NCBI GenBank assembly: GCA_963840545.1
Contig: CAWIZE010000002.1
Coordinates: 310,001 to 374,000, forward strand
Origin: JAKAWQ01 sp963840545
Lineage (GTDB): Bacteria > Pseudomonadota > Alphaproteobacteria > Acetobacterales > Acetobacteraceae
DNA: 64,000 nucleotides
Reading direction: 5' to 3'
How positions within the stretch are numbered: position 1 is the stretch's first letter; every line of letters starts with the position of its first letter. Under the pieces are notes generated by a model, which saw only the letters and a list, made by a program, of their open reading frames with translations, was not told where the DNA came from and ran no database searches. The position numbers and the translations under genes were made by a program. Below are positions 61,463-64,000 of the stretch, piece by piece.

Positions 61463-62536
61463 ATGATGGATCAGGCAGGGGAACTCGCGGGAAGCCTGCG
61501 CATGATCCGCGACAGCGCCGCGGCGCTGGTCCGGCGCGGGGATCTTCGCCGCATCCGCGCGCTCCGCTTCGCCGCCCCCGGCTTCGACCGCGCCGCCTGG
61601 CGCGAGATCTGCGCCCTCGGCTGGCCCGGCCTTGCTCTTCCCGACTCCGCGGGCGGCAGCGGCTTTGGGACGCGCGCCTTCGCGGCGTTGGCCGAAGAAC
61701 TGGGCGCCGGGCTGGTGCCCGAGCCGTTGATCCCGGTCGCCATGGCGGCGCGAATCCTAAGCGGAGCGCCGCTTGCAGCCCTTCTTTCCGGCGCGAGCGT
61801 AATTATTCCGGCTTGGCAAATACGCCCGAACAGCCTTGCCACCGACCTCGCCACCGACGAAGACACCATCCTCGAGGGCGACCGCCTCACCGGCAGGAAA
61901 CTCTTCATCCCGATGGCCGGCGGCGCCGATCTCTTCCTCGTCTCCGCCCGTGGCGGGCTCGCCCTCCTCGCCCGCGACGCTCCGGGCGCATCGCTCGCCC
62001 TCGAGCGCACCCAGGATGGCGGCTTCTTCGGCACGCTCACGCTCGAGCGCGCGCCGGCCACGCCGGTTCCCGGCGATTTCTCCCGCGCACTCGAGGAAGC
62101 CGCCCTGGCCACCGCCGCCTACCTCCTCGGGGTGATGGGCCGGGCCTTCGCGATCACCCTCGAGTATCTTTGCACACGCGTGCAGTTCGGCCGCCCGATC
62201 GGCGCCTTCCAGGCCCTTCGCCACCGCGCCGCGGACCTGAAAATCCAGCTCGAGCTCAGCCGCGCCAGCATCGAGTCCGCCGCCGCCACCCTCGATTCCG
62301 CCGCCCCGCTCGCGCTCTGCCGCGTTGCCGTCTCGCAGGCCAAGGCCCGCGCCTCGGACGCCGCCCTCCTGATCACCCGCCAGGCGATCCAGCTCCATGG
62401 CGGCATCGGCTATACCGACGAGCACGATATCGGCCTCTTCCTGCGCAAGGCCATGGTGCTCGCCAACCTCTATGGCTCGGCGGCGCTGCACCGGGCGCGC
62501 TACGCCGCACTCGCGGCGGAGGACGACGATGGCTGA
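61463..62536 (+). CDS. Acyl-CoA dehydrogenase family protein (short, FadE-like)
   Basis: 357 residues. The family layout is visible: GWPGLALPDSAGGSGFGTRA near residue 55, LMGRAFAITLEYLCTRVQFG and RPIGAFQALRHRAADL at 230-265, and QAIQLHGGIGYTDEHDIGLF near the end. The usual catalytic Glu of the E-G-T segment is not seen; Asp or Glu elsewhere may serve, as in heteromeric enzymes of steroid and side-chain breakdown. It overlaps the enoyl-CoA hydratase gene by eight bases. A second acyl-CoA dehydrogenase is two genes on, so the two may form a heteromer. Confidence 0.87.
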   Translation: MMDQAGELAGSLRMIRDSAAALVRRGDLRRIRALRFAAPGFDRAAWREICALGWPGLALPDSAGGSGFGTRAFAALAEELGAGLVPEPLIPVAMAARILSGAPLAALLSGASVIIPAWQIRPNSLATDLATDEDTILEGDRLTGRKLFIPMAGGADLFLVSARGGLALLARDAPGASLALERTQDGGFFGTLTLERAPATPVPGDFSRALEEAALATAAYLLGVMGRAFAITLEYLCTRVQFGRPIGAFQALRHRAADLKIQLELSRASIESAAATLDSAAPLALCRVAVSQAKARASDAALLITRQAIQLHGGIGYTDEHDIGLFLRKAMVLANLYGSAALHRARYAALAAEDDDG

Positions 62537-63308
62537 CACCGTTCCCGCCCCGCTTTTGCGCGAAAGCCGCGAGGGCGCGACCGCGATCCTCACCCTCGAC
62601 CAGCCCGCCCGGCGCAACGCGCTCTCGGTCGCGATGCGGCGCGCCCTGCTCGAGGCTTTCGAGCGGATCGAGCCCGAGCGGACGATCGCGGCGGTCGTGA
62701 TCACCGGCTCGGAGGGCAATTTCTGCTCCGGCGGGGACCTCTCGGACATGGCGGTGCCGGACATCGCCGCGGGGCGCGAGCGCTTCCGCCTCACCCACCG
62801 GCTGGTGCGGCTGATCCTCGGCGGCGCCAAGCCGGTGATCGCGGCGGTCGAGGGCTTCGCCGCCGGCGCCGGCCTCTCGCTCGCCGCCCTCTGCGACACC
62901 GTCATCGCCGGCGAGAACGCCTGCTTCGTCGCCGGCTTCGGCAAGGTCGGGCTGATCGCCGATCTCGGCCTGCTGCACACGCTGCCACGCCGCGTCGGCG
63001 AGGGCCGCGCCCGGCAGATCCTCCTCTACGGCGAGCGGCTGGCAGCTTCCGAGGCGTTCCGCATCGGGCTGGCCGACCAGATCGTCCCGCCCGGCACCGC
63101 GCTCGCCGCAGCACTCGCCCGCGCCCGCCTGCTGTCCGAGCAGGCGCCGCTCCCGATCGCGCTGACGCGCGCCTTCCTCGCCGCCGGCCTCGATGAAGCG
63201 CTCGCGCACGAGCGGGAGATGCAGACGATGCTCTTCCTCTCCGCCGACCACGCCGAGGGCAAGGAAGCCTTCCTCGCCCGCCGCCCGCCCCGCTTCGAGG
63301 GAGCCTGA
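62529..63308 (+). CDS. Enoyl-CoA hydratase/isomerase (crotonase family)
   Basis: 259 residues from ATG 62529. Crotonase signatures: AILTLDQPARRNALSVAMRR, the oxyanion hole residue in VVITGSEGNFCSGGDLSDM, and AAVEGFAAGAGLSLAALCDT, then FVAGFGKVGLIADLGLLHTL. The second catalytic Glu of classic crotonase (in the GLIADL position) is replaced, so it could be an isomerase or hydrolase. It is translationally coupled to the acyl-CoA dehydrogenase and followed by another two bases later. Confidence 0.92.
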   Translation: MADTVPAPLLRESREGATAILTLDQPARRNALSVAMRRALLEAFERIEPERTIAAVVITGSEGNFCSGGDLSDMAVPDIAAGRERFRLTHRLVRLILGGAKPVIAAVEGFAAGAGLSLAALCDTVIAGENACFVAGFGKVGLIADLGLLHTLPRRVGEGRARQILLYGERLAASEAFRIGLADQIVPPGTALAAALARARLLSEQAPLPIALTRAFLAAGLDEALAHEREMQTMLFLSADHAEGKEAFLARRPPRFEGA

Positions 63309-63310
63309 CC

Positions 63311-64000
63311 ATGCCCGCCGAAGACCTCGATACAATCGAGGATGCCGAATTCCGCATCCGCGTCCGTGCCTTCCTCGCCGCTGCCTACCCCGCCGAGCTC
63401 CGCAACCCGCCGAAGCGGCTCCATTTCCGCGCGATCCGGCCCTGGTACATCGCACTCGCCCGCCAGGGCTGGCTCGCGCCCGGCTGGCCGCGCGAATGGG
63501 GCGGGATGGGGCTCACGGCTGCCAAGCAGCTCGTCATGATCGAGGAATTCGAGCGCCACGGCTGCGCCCGCTTCAACGACATGGGCGTCACCATGATCGG
63601 CCCGCTGCTGATCCGCTTCGGGACCGACGCGCAGAAGCGCTTCTTCCTGCCGAAAATCCTCGCCGGCGAGCATATCTGGTGCCAGGGCTACAGCGAGCCC
63701 AATGCCGGCTCGGACCTCGCCAGCCTGCGCACCGAAGCCGTGCTCGAAGACGACCGCTGGGTCGTCAACGGCCAGAAGATCTGGACCACGCTCGCCAACG
63801 ACGCCAACTGGATTTTCCTCCTCGTGCGCACGGGCAAGGAAGCCAGGCCGCAGGAGGGGATCAGCTTTCTCCTCGTGCCGATGGCAACACCCGGCATCAC
63901 CGTCCGCCCGATCGTCAATCTCGACCTGCACGACGAGTTCTGCGAGGTCTTCTTCGACAATGTCCGCGTGCCGCAGGAGAATTTGGTCGGCGAGATCAAC
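63311..64000 (+). CDS. Acyl-CoA dehydrogenase, 5' part, runs off the window
   Basis: ATG 63311 opens a frame that has no stop before 64000, giving 230 residues. The N-terminal helical domain (FLAAAYPAELRNPPKRLHFR; APGWPREWGGMGLTAAKQLV) and the FAD/substrate stretch (WCQGYSEPNAGSDLASLRTE; WVVNGQKIWTTLANDANWIF) are typical. The C-terminal domain with the catalytic base lies beyond the edge. It starts two bases after the hydratase stop, so it belongs to the same operon and may partner the 61463-62536 dehydrogenase. Confidence 0.93.
   Translation, partial: MPAEDLDTIEDAEFRIRVRAFLAAAYPAELRNPPKRLHFRAIRPWYIALARQGWLAPGWPREWGGMGLTAAKQLVMIEEFERHGCARFNDMGVTMIGPLLIRFGTDAQKRFFLPKILAGEHIWCQGYSEPNAGSDLASLRTEAVLEDDRWVVNGQKIWTTLANDANWIFLLVRTGKEARPQEGISFLLVPMATPGITVRPIVNLDLHDEFCEVFFDNVRVPQENLVGEIN

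Noticed and set aside
61463..64000. Steroid-degradation cluster by name
   Set aside because: Paired acyl-CoA dehydrogenases are suggestive, but no ring-cleavage or KstD-type gene is present in the window.

Overview
The window is a continuous stretch of GC-rich (about 70%) chromosome from an alphaproteobacterium, most likely a member of the Rhodospirillales/Acetobacteraceae. The grounds are inferential: class I lysyl-tRNA synthetase, PhaR-type PHB control, a CheAY-type chemotaxis operon, an IF3 gene downstream of thrS and very dense, overlapping gene packing. No rRNA, tRNA, CRISPR or phage gene was recognised.

Layout. 2-4590: end of class I lysyl-tRNA synthetase, an MprF-like membrane protein and a Na/Pi-type transporter with a PhoU-like tail. 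4658-8647 (minus): a copper module of SCO, CopD, CopC, an unrecognised barrel-like protein, PCuAC and a DUF2946-like protein. 8686-13306 (minus): acyl-CoA dehydrogenase and a one-chain indolepyruvate:ferredoxin oxidoreductase. 13447-23544 (minus): two chemoreceptors (one frameshifted) and cheYZAWBR; the genes from cheA to cheR overlap by four bases each. 23731-27326 (minus): infC, thrS and a heptosyltransferase-like GT9. 27389-36489: housekeeping and redox genes, including a 1157-residue Fe-S flavoprotein, a ferritin-like protein, a bactofilin and a PfkB kinase. 36512-41878: typA, a TetR/SDR/peroxiredoxin group between two copies of a dispersed repeat, pyrF and a YraN-like gene. 41891-46910: PHB genes (phaA, a PhaC-like synthase overlapping a small coiled-coil partner, phaR), an XRE regulator and a universal stress protein. 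47287-51581: APH/P-loop kinase fusion, pdxH, fabI, aroC. 51579-54901: a decayed area holding an IS4-like transposase remnant between inverted repeats, a class III aminotransferase, a frameshifted metallohydrolase and an MFS remnant. 54902-64000: purH, then a plus-strand acyl-CoA catabolic cluster (ADP-forming CoA ligase, MaoC hydratase, two-subunit CoA transferase, two acyl-CoA dehydrogenases, enoyl-CoA hydratase) that runs off the window.

The most unusual signals lie outside the standard genes: a composite family of nested palindromes at 16933-17139 and 47108-47317; a second repeat family at 38358 and 40685; stop codons of cheR, the kinase fusion and pyrF that lie inside these repeats; internally deleted gene remnants; a CheZ made of two fused copies; and a likely AUC start codon in infC. 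No wholly new multi-gene system stands out. The best candidates for undescribed biology are the barrel-like copper-cluster protein and the palindrome arrays.
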